DNA from: Candidatus Babeliales bacterium
GTDB taxonomy: Bacteria; Babelota; Babeliae; Babelales; JACPOV01
Assembly: GCA_020054235.1 (NCBI GenBank)
Contig: JAGVLQ010000002.1
Span: 1 to 64,000, forward strand
Length of the DNA stretch: 64,000 nt
Direction of reading: 5' to 3'
The translations under genes were made by a program, and so were the position numbers. Under the pieces are notes generated by a model. That model saw only the letters and a program-made list of their open reading frames with translations, had not been told where the DNA came from and searched no databases. Each line of letters begins with the position of its first letter. The first letter of the stretch is position 1. Shown in pieces: positions 32,998 to 42,506 of this stretch.

Positions 32998-33360
32998 ATG
33001 GACGATACCACAACAACGCTTGAACAGCTTAAAAAAAATGTTCAAGAATTTGTACGCGAACGCGAATGGGAGCAATATCATACGCCAAAAAATTTAAGCA
33101 TGGCTATTGCCACCGAGGCAGCTGAAGTTATGGAACCGTTCAAGTGGGTCAAGAGTGATGATTCACTTGAACATTTTAAACAGCATCGCGCTGAAATTGA
33201 AGATGAAATTGCAGATGTTTTAATAACGGTTTTATGCTTTGCAAATAGTACCGGCATAGATATTAGCTCTGCTTTTAAAAAAAAATTAGCAGAAATCAAA
33301 AAGAAATATCCCGTTCAAAAAGCAAAAGGCCGCGCGGACAAATATACTGCCTATGAATAA
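32998..33360 (+). CDS. MazG-like nucleotide pyrophosphohydrolase
   Basis: 120 residues of the all-alpha NTP pyrophosphatase fold: LSMAIATEAAEVMEPFKW with the metal-binding Glu residues, then EIEDEIADVLITVLCFANS with the second Glu/Asp set. Family members hydrolyse dCTP or other NTPs to the monophosphate, cleaning the nucleotide pool. It follows the dehydratase gene by 8 bases and is probably co-transcribed. Confidence 0.88.
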   Translation: MDDTTTTLEQLKKNVQEFVREREWEQYHTPKNLSMAIATEAAEVMEPFKWVKSDDSLEHFKQHRAEIEDEIADVLITVLCFANSTGIDISSAFKKKLAEIKKKYPVQKAKGRADKYTAYE

Positions 33361-33439
33361 CTTTGCTTCTCTTGCTCTCCATTGTTCCAATTGTTTATAG
33401 TTAAAGCAGGGACAAACTTGTTTGCGGGGGAGACACGGG

Positions 33440-34453
33440 ATGAAGAAATTTATTTCTTTTTTATTTTTTATACTGTTTGCAAGCATAAAACTTTCTGGTA
33501 ATGACTATACTTTTGCAATTAAAGGCCTTGAATTCGCTGAAAAAACAAATACTGCCTATTTATTTGCACACGGCCTTGCTTCAACCTGGGAGCAAGGAAT
33601 TAATATTTTGTGGCGCCATGGTTCTCCAGCCCGCCCGCGTTGGATTATGGATGGACCTTTAGCTGTATTTGACTTTCCTGATGCAAAAAAAGAACGGCAA
33701 TATTACCATAAAGAAGTAAATCTGGGACAAGAAAAAGATCTTGAGCGCTTGCACCATGCATACAACAAAGTAATTGAATCATTACCTTCGCATAATTTTG
33801 TATTGGTTGGCATTTCACGAGGTGCAGCCGCAATGCTCAATTACGCAGCACTTTATCAGCCAAAACAAGTAAAAGCATTGCTTGTTGAATCACCCTTTGA
33901 TACGTTAAGCTCTGTCGTTAAACATCTCATGACCCGTTACTATGTTGGTTGGGTTCCTTTTTCTAAAACTATCGGTTTTAAAGTATGTCAATCTCATTTT
34001 CCCAGTATTAACATCAAAGGTATTTTTCCATTAAACGTTGTTGAAAAAATTCCAAACGAAATGCCTATCATGTTGGTGCATTCTAAAACAGACCGAACGG
34101 TACCCATTAACAGCTCGCGCCGTCTTTATGTCAAACTCAAAGAAACCGGCCATGAACATGTGTACTTGGTTGAGCTACAATCGGGCAACCACGGCAAGCT
34201 GATCTTTGGACCTGATGCAGACTTTTACAATTACTGTGCCCATGCCTTTTACCAAAAATATTCTCTGGCACACAACCCAGAATTTGCTCGCCATGGTCAA
34301 AACCTTCTCCAGCTTTGTCAGCCATCAATCCAAGATGTCCTTACGCGAATCAAACGCAAACGTGGTTTTGATGAGGATGAAATTGATGAATATGAGCTTA
34401 CTCTGGTAGACGAAGAAGAATTTCCTGGAGAAAAAGCAACCATTGCAGCCTAG
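33440..34453 (+). CDS. Secreted alpha/beta-hydrolase
   Basis: 337 residues from ATG 33440, with GGGGGAG upstream and a signal peptide (about 1-20). The fold shows as YLFAHGLASTWEQG, nucleophile VLVGISRGAAAMLNYAA, acid HSKTDRTVPINSSRRLY and His in QSGNHGKL. A C-terminal acidic tail (about 305-337) is unusual. It resembles the hydrolase at 61077-62039 in the segments after the nucleophile, so they are paralogs. Substrate unknown. Confidence 0.82.
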   Translation: MKKFISFLFFILFASIKLSGNDYTFAIKGLEFAEKTNTAYLFAHGLASTWEQGINILWRHGSPARPRWIMDGPLAVFDFPDAKKERQYYHKEVNLGQEKDLERLHHAYNKVIESLPSHNFVLVGISRGAAAMLNYAALYQPKQVKALLVESPFDTLSSVVKHLMTRYYVGWVPFSKTIGFKVCQSHFPSINIKGIFPLNVVEKIPNEMPIMLVHSKTDRTVPINSSRRLYVKLKETGHEHVYLVELQSGNHGKLIFGPDADFYNYCAHAFYQKYSLAHNPEFARHGQNLLQLCQPSIQDVLTRIKRKRGFDEDEIDEYELTLVDEEEFPGEKATIAA

Positions 34454-34510
34454 TTATTTTATCAAAACCCATCATTTAAACCTGCAGATCGAAATTATTT
34501 AAAAAAACCA

Positions 34511-34540
34511 TTGCATTTCATGCTCTGAACCGTTTATCAT
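34511..34540 (+). promoter_or_regulatory. Promoter of a candidate small RNA
   Basis: TTGCAT (34511-34516), 18 bases, then TATCAT (34535-34540). No open reading frame with a ribosome site follows within the next 220 bases, but a strong terminator does. Confidence 0.55.
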
Positions 34541-34546
34541 TGGAAT

Positions 34547-34761
34547 TAGGAAATAAAGAATTCCTTAAAGCACGCGACAACAAAAGAAGCTCTTCGGAGT
34601 TATTTCGTGGGAATGTGCATTGAGGATGCTAGGGCTGGGTAGGAGACTGTTTGGCCCTAGTTAAAAATTAAAAAAATCTTTTTGTATAAGTAATCTTCGG
34701 ATTGCCTTATGCAAAATGAGCGAAGGTTGAATAAGGAAACTTGTTTGACCTTCGTTTTTTT
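34547..34761 (+). ncRNA. Candidate structured small RNA of about 215 nt, unknown family
   Basis: This part of the 445-base gap (34454-34898) has a promoter, a terminator and three hairpins between. AGCTC/GAGTT closes a TTCG loop at 34588-34601. CTAGGGC/GCCCTAG pairs 34629-34635 with 34654-34660. A long stem with a second TTCG loop spans 34686-34710. Two UUCG tetraloops plus a GAAA-capped terminator suggest selected RNA structure. I compared it by eye with tmRNA, RNase P RNA, SRP RNA and 6S RNA and found none of their conserved core sequences. Transcript ends are estimates. Confidence 0.55.
34721..34761 (+). terminator. Rho-independent terminator of the candidate RNA
   Basis: 34721-34735 pairs with 34740-34754 around GAAA with one internal mismatch zone, followed by seven T. 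It is one of the strongest terminators in the window. Confidence 0.9.
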
Positions 34762-34837
34762 GTACATTAGATTATCTGTCCATTATTGATTTTTTAACTT
34801 TTCATACAAAAAACTTCTTTTAAAAATGGCCTATTTA

Positions 34838-34866
34838 TTGATAAAAATAATTTTTTCTTTTACTAT
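34838..34866 (+). promoter_or_regulatory. Promoter for the 34899 gene
   Basis: TTGATA (34838-34843), 17 bases, then TACTAT (34861-34866), 32 bases before the start codon. Confidence 0.5.
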
Positions 34867-34898
34867 CATATTGAATTTTAAACACCAAAAGGAATCAT

Positions 34899-35291
34899 AT
34901 GAAAAAATTGTACGCATTTTTATTAATTACCAGTTTATCGTTACACGCGCAAGATTCACTCAATAACCTAAAGGATAAAGCAACCGAATTAAAAAATGCT
35001 TTTTTTGGCTCAAAAGAAGAAGAAATTGCTTTTTACATTATAAACAAAATTGAAAAAAGCGCTTCGTATAAAAATTTACTTGAAAATCCGGAAAGCTCTT
35101 TAGATGCTGCTCTGGTTAACATGCAAAAAGGACTTTATAGTGCTGTTGCAACCTTAAAATGCATTACTACTAACAATGGCGTTATGTCAATCTATTATCA
35201 AGACTGGTTGAACGGTTCAAGACAAGCGTGCAAAAAAATTAATGAACAACGTGAAAATGCACGCACAAAAAACAACCAAAAAAGTGAATAA
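34899..35291 (+). CDS. Small exported protein, unknown
   Basis: 130 residues with a signal peptide (LYAFLLITSLSLHAQ) and a helical mature part containing two Cys (about 88 and 112). AAAGGA lies upstream. Its stop overlaps the start of the UmuD-like gene (TAATG), so the two are translationally coupled, although their functions look unrelated. Confidence 0.6.
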   Translation: MKKLYAFLLITSLSLHAQDSLNNLKDKATELKNAFFGSKEEEIAFYIINKIEKSASYKNLLENPESSLDAALVNMQKGLYSAVATLKCITTNNGVMSIYYQDWLNGSRQACKKINEQRENARTKNNQKSE

Positions 35292-35719
35292 TGCGTATTA
35301 AAGAAATTGGCACATTAAATACTACGGTACCATACGGATTACCATTATTGTTAGCCCGCATTGCTGCGGGCTTTCCTTCTCCTGCTGATGATCATATCGA
35401 AAAATCATTAGATTTAAATGAATATTTAGTCAAACATCCAGCAGCAACTTTTTTTGTCCGCGTTGAGGGTGACTCAATGATTAATGCCGGTATTCGCTCC
35501 GGTGACATTCTTATTGTCGACCGTGCTGCTGAAGTTAAAAATAACAGCATTGTTATTGCCCATCTTAATGGCGAATTTACCGTCAAACGCATTCGCAAAG
35601 AAGGCTCCGGTCTTTTTTTAATTCCCGAAAGTCCTGATTTTATGCCCATCAAAATTACTGATGAAATGGATTTTCAACTCTGGGGTGTGGTAACCTTTGT
35701 CATTCATCAAGCGCAATAA
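35291..35719 (+). CDS. umuD: UmuD-like S24 self-cleaving protein
   Basis: 142 residues. It has the UmuD cleavage region AAGFPSPADD (Ala-Gly bond), the nucleophile Ser in RVEGDSMINAGI and the Lys in GEFTVKRIRK. RecA-stimulated cleavage produces UmuD', the DNA polymerase V subunit. It lacks a LexA-type DNA-binding domain. The start overlaps the previous stop by one base. The polymerase partner umuC lies 1.6 kb downstream, separated by an opposite-strand gene. I saw no clear SOS box. Confidence 0.9.
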   Translation: MRIKEIGTLNTTVPYGLPLLLARIAAGFPSPADDHIEKSLDLNEYLVKHPAATFFVRVEGDSMINAGIRSGDILIVDRAAEVKNNSIVIAHLNGEFTVKRIRKEGSGLFLIPESPDFMPIKITDEMDFQLWGVVTFVIHQAQ

Positions 35720-35721
35720 AA

Positions 35722-37272
35722 TTATTTCATTTTTCCAAGCGTATCTTTTAATTTTTTTAACTCATTAGTGAGATTTTGCAAAGACTGCGTCAAAACCCCT
35801 AATTGTTGCTGTTGTGGTGTTACGACCGGTGTCACTGGGGTTACCGGCTGCACAGGTGCCGTTGCTTCAATAATAGATTTAATATTTTCCATTAATTCTG
35901 GCGTTGGATTTATGGGGTCAGGCTTTGCATAAACATTATCTAGATAGATATTAAGATTATTCTCTAATATTGTATTTTTCGCCAATGTCGTACCATTAAT
36001 ATTATCCGCAATAGAGAACATCTGTTTAAGAAAACCAATATCCTCTTCTTTGTTACGCCATGTTTTGCCCGGTTCAGGGCGGTACACTAAGATTACTTCC
36101 AAGCCTGCCTTTTTTATAATATCTTTAAATTCAGAATTATTCATAGCATCAGCCAGCCACGCCATTTTATTACGAAAAGCACTGGCACCCATAAGCGTTA
36201 AATAAACTTTTGTTTTGCCAAGGTATGCCGCAGATTTTAAGGTGCCCAGATAAGAACCTTTTAAAATCATGGTACAAAAATTAATAAGCCACCGTTGATT
36301 TAAATCATTATCAGGAAAAATCTTTGAATCGCGCAAGTTATATGCTGATGAAAAAATAAGATTTACTATTTGCGTTTTGTTTATATTAACAGTAATACGA
36401 TCAGCATTTAGATCAATCGACAATCGCTTTTGCAATTCGTTGCCATCCGGTTTTTTAAAAGGTCGATTAGTCTGACCAAGTGATGCTACAATATTACTGT
36501 GCACTCCTAAACCAACCTTTGCAATATCATTAGCTTGTTGTTTAGTATCATAATTTTCTTGATTCCAGGCATAACGAAAATCTTGAATGTATCCTTTTGG
36601 GATATATTGACCATATTTACCTGTTTTGTAACTAGCTGCTCCTAACAAATTCTCAAGCAAGTAAAAAATTTTTTCCATAAAATATTTGCGATAAATTGTT
36701 GCTGCTGCCGTGCATACCGAAATAATTTCTCCTTGTGCCGCAGCAGGAAACATATTGCTAATTAATGCTTCATGCCTTGCCATACCGCCTTCTAAAGGAC
36801 CCCAAAAAGTGGAAGCAACCTGAAATACGGCATTGTAATTTCCCGGTTGCTCAATCAAATAACGCACATCGGTTAATTCTGGCTTATTTGGATTATGAAT
36901 TAAAATTTTAAAGCTGCCTTTCGACTGCGCTGGAAATTTTTTCTGCTCAAGCTTTTTATCCAAATCACCATTGGTTAAAAACTCAAAATTTCCTTGCCAA
37001 ATTGCTGCACGGCGCGGATAAGCTTTAATCCATGCATCTTTTTGATCCAATTTAAACGTGTCTAATTTACCGGTATTAGTATTCCAGCTATATTGTTTTC
37101 TAAAGGTAGCTTCATCCATACCGACAATATCTTGGAAGAAGTCTCTTGCCATAATATAATCTTCATTTTGTTCTTTGATTATCCTCGGTTCATTATTCAT
37201 CATTGTCCAAGAAAAACTGGAATTCAAAAAAAACATTGCTAATGCAATAGTTTTTGTTATCCTAACGTTCAT
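35722..37272 (-). CDS. Exported protein with a possible divergent macrodomain-like fold
   Basis: 516 residues with a signal peptide (about 5-23). The middle has VFQVASTFWGPLEGGMARH, then EIISVCTAAATIYRKYF, and later VYLTLMGASAFRNKMAWLAD. In my memory this order (QVAS, LE, tIyRnyf, G-G-FgN) occurs in macrodomain/PARG-like proteins that bind ADP-ribose, but key glycines are altered here. A Pro/Thr/Val-rich linker and a short coiled coil form the C-terminus. It sits between umuD and umuC on the opposite strand, and the function is unproven. Confidence 0.5.
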   Translation of the reverse strand: MNVRITKTIALAMFFLNSSFSWTMMNNEPRIIKEQNEDYIMARDFFQDIVGMDEATFRKQYSWNTNTGKLDTFKLDQKDAWIKAYPRRAAIWQGNFEFLTNGDLDKKLEQKKFPAQSKGSFKILIHNPNKPELTDVRYLIEQPGNYNAVFQVASTFWGPLEGGMARHEALISNMFPAAAQGEIISVCTAAATIYRKYFMEKIFYLLENLLGAASYKTGKYGQYIPKGYIQDFRYAWNQENYDTKQQANDIAKVGLGVHSNIVASLGQTNRPFKKPDGNELQKRLSIDLNADRITVNINKTQIVNLIFSSAYNLRDSKIFPDNDLNQRWLINFCTMILKGSYLGTLKSAAYLGKTKVYLTLMGASAFRNKMAWLADAMNNSEFKDIIKKAGLEVILVYRPEPGKTWRNKEEDIGFLKQMFSIADNINGTTLAKNTILENNLNIYLDNVYAKPDPINPTPELMENIKSIIEATAPVQPVTPVTPVVTPQQQQLGVLTQSLQNLTNELKKLKDTLGKMK

Positions 37273-37306
37273 TATTTCTCCACCGTTTTAACGATAATTT
37301 TTTCTC

Positions 37307-38566
37307 ATGACTTTATATGCTCTTATTGATTGTAATAATTTTTATGTTTCATGCGAAAGAGTTTTTAATCCAAAACTCAACAACAAGCCGATTGTTGTAC
37401 TTTCTAATAATGACGGCTGCATTATTGCTCGCTCAAATGAAGCTAAAGCACTGGGCATTCCAATGGGTGCACCGCTCTTTGAATATCAAGCCTTGTTGCA
37501 CAGGCATAAAGTAGTTGTCTATTCTTCAAACTATGCTTTGTATGGGGATATGTCAACGCGGGTTATGTCAACCCTCGCGCAGTTCTGCCCTGACATAGAA
37601 GTATATTCTATCGATGAAGCTTTTTTATTGCTCAAATTTCCTTCATCGGCAAATCTGCATGAATATGCCTTAACCATTCGCAACCAGGTTATGCGTTGGA
37701 CCGGCATTCCCATTTCTGTTGGTATTGCGCCAACCAAAACATTGGCTAAAATTGCAAACCGGATTGCTAAAAAAGAACCGTCCTACAAGAGCGTTTTCTT
37801 GTTGCCAGAAAATCCTGATTCAATTTTAAAATCGGTTGCAGTTACTGATATTTGGGGCGTTGGAAGACACTATACTAAATTGTTACAGCGTTTTGGCATT
37901 CATACAGCTTATGATTTAAAATACACTGATGACCGATGGATAAAAAAAAGGATGACCATCTGTGGTTTACGTACAGTGCATGAACTACGCGGCATTGCCT
38001 GCTTTGCTTTAGATGAAAATCCTGAGCGAAAACAATCAATTGCCTGCACACGTTCTTTTGGAAAACCAACCTCTGAGTTAAAAGATTTAAAAGAAGCTGT
38101 AGCCAACTATACCGCGCGTGCTGCACAAAAGTTACGGACACAAAAATCCCTTGCTTGTGCATTGTACGTATTTATTACCACCAAACATTACAGCCGCTAT
38201 CGCTATGCAAAAGGCATCTGTATTCCTCTTTCCGTAGCAACATCCTATACGCCAACGCTCATTGAATACGCACATCGCGGCTTGACAGCAATTTATAAAT
38301 CAGAATATTACTACAAAAAAGCAGGCGTAATTTTGCTTGATTTTGTTGATGAGCAGCATGCCCAAACAGATTTATTTGTGCCATTGCCTTCTGAAAATCA
38401 GAAAAAATTTATGTGCACATTTGATCAAATAAACAAAAAATGGGGTAGAAAAACGGTACACTTTGCCGCTGAAGGCATTAAAAAACCTTGGCTTATGAGA
38501 CAATCACAAAAATCAGCGCCATTTACAACAGATTGGGATAACTTGCTCAAGATTAATCTTCTTTAA
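37307..38566 (+). CDS. umuC: DNA polymerase V catalytic subunit UmuC
   Basis: 419 residues of the Y-family. Motifs are [18 protein letters not shown] (first catalytic Asp), [11 protein letters not shown] (Asp-Glu pair), a helix-hairpin-helix at [20 protein letters not shown], and the UmuC C-terminal part ([13 protein letters not shown]). It performs translesion synthesis with UmuD'. It is divergent from the exported-protein gene, with a 34-base gap between the start codons. Confidence 0.94.
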   Translation: MTLYALIDCNNFYVSCERVFNPKLNNKPIVVLSNNDGCIIARSNEAKALGIPMGAPLFEYQALLHRHKVVVYSSNYALYGDMSTRVMSTLAQFCPDIEVYSIDEAFLLLKFPSSANLHEYALTIRNQVMRWTGIPISVGIAPTKTLAKIANRIAKKEPSYKSVFLLPENPDSILKSVAVTDIWGVGRHYTKLLQRFGIHTAYDLKYTDDRWIKKRMTICGLRTVHELRGIACFALDENPERKQSIACTRSFGKPTSELKDLKEAVANYTARAAQKLRTQKSLACALYVFITTKHYSRYRYAKGICIPLSVATSYTPTLIEYAHRGLTAIYKSEYYYKKAGVILLDFVDEQHAQTDLFVPLPSENQKKFMCTFDQINKKWGRKTVHFAAEGIKKPWLMRQSQKSAPFTTDWDNLLKINLL

Positions 38567-38669
38567 AAATTTTCTATTTTTACTTGCCAAGTGCTTGATT
38601 TATTTGCTTGTATAAAAAGTGCTATAAAAAAACTTGCAATCAAAAAATACAAAAGTGTAAAAGGAGAAT

Positions 38670-39950
38670 ATGAAAATACGCTGTTTTTTGGTTATTTTTT
38701 TTATAGGAGCTTTACAGGCAGAGAATGCTTTTGAAATTCCAACCTTTACCGAACATGTTTACAAGCGCTATTACTTTATTGCGCGCTTAGAAAAAACCAT
38801 GGAATTTTTTGTATTTTTAAAAGAACATAATTATTTTTCCATTGATACAGCATGCATTAAAAAAATCTATGCCTACAAATATTATTTTGTGCACGAGGTT
38901 ATAACAAAAACTATTGATAATTTAGTTGCATCAAATTCGATCGAACCACTTTTTGAAACATGGTTTGAATTTCGCTCTTATAAATATCTTTATGATGAGA
39001 TCTTTTTGCAAGAATTTACCAAATTGATTTTGCTCTTTTCAGAAAGAATTCTTTCCCATACCATGCAGCATCAAGAAGAACCTTTTTTTAATAGTGGAAA
39101 AATTCAAGCAATGTTGGAAAGTGGCTTCAGGGCTCCTGAAGTGGAACAACTTGAGTATATTGATTTTATAATAGATTTTTTACAAAAAATAATTTTAAAA
39201 AATAAATCAATTTTTACAAAATTATCAATTTGGCGTGGTTATCTTAAAAAAAATTATACACAAGCAGTTTCTCAACGATTGTATTTTCTTAATCGTTTAC
39301 AAAAACCTGTTTCGCTAATTTTAGAATTTTATAAAAAGCCTACCGTATGTTTTCAAACAATACGTGCGTGTTCCTTGATCTTTGATAACAAAGCAACATT
39401 TAGCCACGAACGGATCAACCTATGCATTGTGGCTATGGAAAAAGAATGTTCATTAGAACCATTTGTTGAGCTTTGGCATGACTTTAAACATTATAAGTAC
39501 TTAGATGATGACCTTTTTATAAAAGAATTTTCCAAAGCTATTTTTATTCTCGAAAAAAATATTATCATTAATGGTTTAGCATTCGAACCTATTAAAAGAA
39601 ATTCATTTGATTTTTTATTAGGATTGTATGAAAAAATTGATGCACTTCCATTAGAAGAAATTTTAAATGCTATTGATTTGCTTGCACATGAACTACCACT
39701 TATTAGTCAAAAATATGAGCTTGAAACTGATATGACCTGGAAGCAATGGTTCAAAAAATATTGGTGGGCACCACCTCTTATTCTTGGCACCATTGGCTTG
39801 AAATTCTTGCTGACCGTTAAAAATATCAAAATTGTGATGAATTTATTAAAACCAAATTCGGAACACGATTATTTAGAAAATTTGGAAGTTGAAAATAATG
39901 AAACAACTTTTGAAAGTTATTCTTCTGATCCATCTACACGAATATCATGA
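38670..39950 (+). CDS. Exported repeat protein with C-terminal membrane segment
   Basis: 426 residues: signal peptide (about 1-17), a helical body, and a hydrophobic segment (about 368-384) near the C-terminus. Two stretches repeat: EPLFETWFEFRSYKYLYDEI with FLQEFTKLILLF, and EPFVELWHDFKHYKYLDDDL with FIKEFSKAIFIL. The spacing suggests two related helical domains. I recognise no family. Its 3' end overlaps the converging ymdB gene by 34 bases. Confidence 0.62.
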   Translation: MKIRCFLVIFFIGALQAENAFEIPTFTEHVYKRYYFIARLEKTMEFFVFLKEHNYFSIDTACIKKIYAYKYYFVHEVITKTIDNLVASNSIEPLFETWFEFRSYKYLYDEIFLQEFTKLILLFSERILSHTMQHQEEPFFNSGKIQAMLESGFRAPEVEQLEYIDFIIDFLQKIILKNKSIFTKLSIWRGYLKKNYTQAVSQRLYFLNRLQKPVSLILEFYKKPTVCFQTIRACSLIFDNKATFSHERINLCIVAMEKECSLEPFVELWHDFKHYKYLDDDLFIKEFSKAIFILEKNIIINGLAFEPIKRNSFDFLLGLYEKIDALPLEEILNAIDLLAHELPLISQKYELETDMTWKQWFKKYWWAPPLILGTIGLKFLLTVKNIKIVMNLLKPNSEHDYLENLEVENNETTFESYSSDPSTRIS

Positions 39951-40744
39951 TCAACTATTTTTATGCGCTCAATATGGAGGGATTTACCGGTTTCCACATC
40001 GATTTCAACCCAAACACCGCATAAAATCATAGGGCCTTGATCTTCAACAACAAATTTTACAGGCATTTGTGTGAGAAAATTTTCAATAATCGGTTCTTTT
40101 TTCATGCCAAGCATTGAATGTAGAGCTCCTGCCATGCCCGCATCAGTCATAAAAGCAGTACCTTGTGGCAAAATGCGTTCATCAGTGGTTTGCACATGCG
40201 TATGCGTACCAACGACAGCGCTCACGCGGCCATCAAGATAAAAACCAAGGCCAATTTTTTCTGAGGTTGCCTCGGCGTGAAAATCAACAAAAATTACTTT
40301 GGTTTTAGTGCGTAAAAAACTGAGTACCGTATCCATGGTTTTAAAAGGGTCACTCAAATGATCCCGCATAAAAGTGCGCCCTTGTACATTGACCACGCCA
40401 ATGGTGACACCGTTGCAATTAAAAGTTGTTACGCCGGAACCCGGGCACTGGGCCGGATAGTTTTCCGGCCGCAATAAATCATCATGCATTTGCAAATATT
40501 CAGTAATTTCTCGATAGCGCCAAATATGATTACCTGTAGTAACTACATCAACGTAATTGTGGCGAAAAAATTTTACAATGCGTGGTGTTATGCCACGACC
40601 CTTTGAACTATTTTCGCCATTTACAATTATTGCATCAATTTTGTGTTTTTCTTTTAATGCTTTAACATGTTTTTGAAACACCGCGCGGCCAGGTGCACCA
40701 ACAATATCACCAAAAAAAAGTATGCGAACTGTTTTCATACTCAT
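39917..40744 (-). CDS. ymdB: YmdB-family metallophosphoesterase
   Basis: 275 residues (TIGR00282 type). Motifs are ILFFGDIVGAPGR, IVNGENSSKGRGI, TTGNHIWRY, FVDFHAEATSEKIG and VVGTHTHVQTTDERILPQG. Family members hydrolyse 2',3'-cyclic nucleotides and act with RNase Y in Bacillus. It overlaps rny by ATGA, the arrangement seen in many genomes. Confidence 0.93.
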   Translation of the reverse strand: MSMKTVRILFFGDIVGAPGRAVFQKHVKALKEKHKIDAIIVNGENSSKGRGITPRIVKFFRHNYVDVVTTGNHIWRYREITEYLQMHDDLLRPENYPAQCPGSGVTTFNCNGVTIGVVNVQGRTFMRDHLSDPFKTMDTVLSFLRTKTKVIFVDFHAEATSEKIGLGFYLDGRVSAVVGTHTHVQTTDERILPQGTAFMTDAGMAGALHSMLGMKKEPIIENFLTQMPVKFVVEDQGPMILCGVWVEIDVETGKSLHIERIKIVDHDIRVDGSEE

Positions 40745-42309
40745 CTCGCGTATTCAATAGATCGTTTTTCACGAATAACGTTAACTTTAATTTGTCCCGG
40801 AAAGGTCATCTCTTTTTCAATCCTGCGGGCAATGTCTCGAGCTAATATTGCTGCTTTTTCATCATCAAGAAAATCTTCTTCAACAATAATGCGCACTTCA
40901 CGCCCAGCTTGCAATGCAAACGATTTTTTCACACCTTCAAAACCTGATGCTATTTCTTCAAGCTTTTCTAGACGCTTGATGTATGCCGTTAATGTTTCAC
41001 GACGCGCACCTGGACGTGATGCAGAAATAGTATCAGCAATCATAACAATCGGACCATAAATTGAAGAAAATGGCACTTCTTCATGATGTGCTGCAATAGC
41101 ATTCACTACAATTGGATCTTCACCGCAGCGTTTTGCAATATCAGCACCAATAGAAGCATGCGGCCCTTCAACTTCTGCGCTTACTGCTTTACCAATATCA
41201 TGCAAAAGACCGGCACGTAGTGCCATTTGACCATCAAGACCAAGTTCTTGAGCAATCATACGGGCAAATAGACCAACCTCTTTGCTATGCACCAAAACAT
41301 TTTGTGAAAAACTAGTTCTGAAATGTAATTTGCCAAGCAAAGTAACAATTTCAGGATGAACGCCTTGTAAATTCAGTTCAAGAATTGCTTCTTTACCTAT
41401 TTCTTCTATGATTTCATCGATTTCTTTTTCACATTGTGCAACCGTTTCTTCAATACGCGAAGGATTAATTCTTCCGTCAGAAATAAGTTTTTCAAGAGTT
41501 CTTCGGGCTACTTCTCGGCGCACAGGATTAAAGCCAGAAATGGTGATAATTTCAGGCGTTTCACCAATTACAAACTCCATACCGGTTGCCATTTCAAGAG
41601 CCTTAATATTTCTTCCTTCTTTTCCGATTATTCTTCCCTTCATTTCTTCATTTGGCAAATGAACAATACCAGATGAATGTGGCGTCACTTGTTCTGAAAT
41701 ATAGCGCTGCATAGCTGTTACAACAATATTAACAGCTTTATCTTTTGCAATCTGCTTTGTTTCTTCTTCTACTTTCTGTACCCACTTTTCGCTACTTAAT
41801 CGTACTTCTGCTTCAAGTGTACTCATAAGCTCTTTGCGGGCATCTTCGCGCGTAATACCAGAAATTGTTTCTAATTTGACAATAAGTTCATCAAATAAGG
41901 TTTTGATTTTATGTTCATTGACGCGAATTTTATCACTAGTACGCGAGAGGTTTCGTTCTCGTTGCTGAAGTTCTGTACTGATTTCTTCTAAGCGTTGTTC
42001 TTTTTTTTCAAGGCTTTCATATTTCGCATTAATTTTATTTTGAAAGCGTTCCAATTCAAGGCGCTCGCGCTTAACTTCAAGTTCGAATTCATTTCTACGT
42101 TTGTGAATTTCATCTTTTAACTTAACTAAAGCTTCGCGACGTTCATTTTCTATGTCACGTTTTGCGTTGCGCCATTTTTCTTGCGCCTGGCCCAAAAGTT
42201 CTGAAGCAAGAGAAAAACGTTTTTTAACAAAGAATAATAGTACCAAGCCCAGCACAATGCTGATGGTACCTATTATACTCATAATTTCTGAAAGCATTAT
42301 ACCTATCAT
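40741..42309 (-). CDS. rny: Ribonuclease Y
   Basis: 522 residues, the usual size. An N-terminal membrane helix (about 9-28), a long coiled coil (to about 190), a KH domain (GRIIGKEGRNIKALEMATGM), and an HD domain (LLHDIGKAVSAEVEGPHASI, then NAIAAHHEE). It starts mRNA decay from the membrane. AGGAAAT precedes the ATG at 42309. The 197-base gap to zapA contains a likely promoter for rny (TACAAT) and nothing else clear. Confidence 0.96.
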   Translation of the reverse strand: MIGIMLSEIMSIIGTISIVLGLVLLFFVKKRFSLASELLGQAQEKWRNAKRDIENERREALVKLKDEIHKRRNEFELEVKRERLELERFQNKINAKYESLEKKEQRLEEISTELQQRERNLSRTSDKIRVNEHKIKTLFDELIVKLETISGITREDARKELMSTLEAEVRLSSEKWVQKVEEETKQIAKDKAVNIVVTAMQRYISEQVTPHSSGIVHLPNEEMKGRIIGKEGRNIKALEMATGMEFVIGETPEIITISGFNPVRREVARRTLEKLISDGRINPSRIEETVAQCEKEIDEIIEEIGKEAILELNLQGVHPEIVTLLGKLHFRTSFSQNVLVHSKEVGLFARMIAQELGLDGQMALRAGLLHDIGKAVSAEVEGPHASIGADIAKRCGEDPIVVNAIAAHHEEVPFSSIYGPIVMIADTISASRPGARRETLTAYIKRLEKLEEIASGFEGVKKSFALQAGREVRIIVEEDFLDDEKAAILARDIARRIEKEMTFPGQIKVNVIREKRSIEYAR

Positions 42310-42506
42310 CTTATTTCCTATTTGAATTATTAATTAAAGTTCAAACTAAAATTGCCATCTCTATGTGGCACCAATTTATTGTATCATATTTTTGACTAAA
42401 TGAGGACTGGTAAAAGATGAAATGGAGCATGAAGGAAATGGTCAACAGGCAAAAAAGACTAACCAGGTTTCAAAAAGTTTTTACCTATAAACCTATTCAG
42501 TTGGTA

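Noticed and set aside
34547-34761. 6S, tmRNA, RNase P or SRP RNA
   Set aside because: None of the conserved core sequences is present, and there is no long closing stem of the 6S type.
42310-42506. 6S RNA in the gap beside zapA
   Set aside because: Tempting because ssrS lies next to zapA in some bacteria, but no long imperfect hairpin or terminator is visible.
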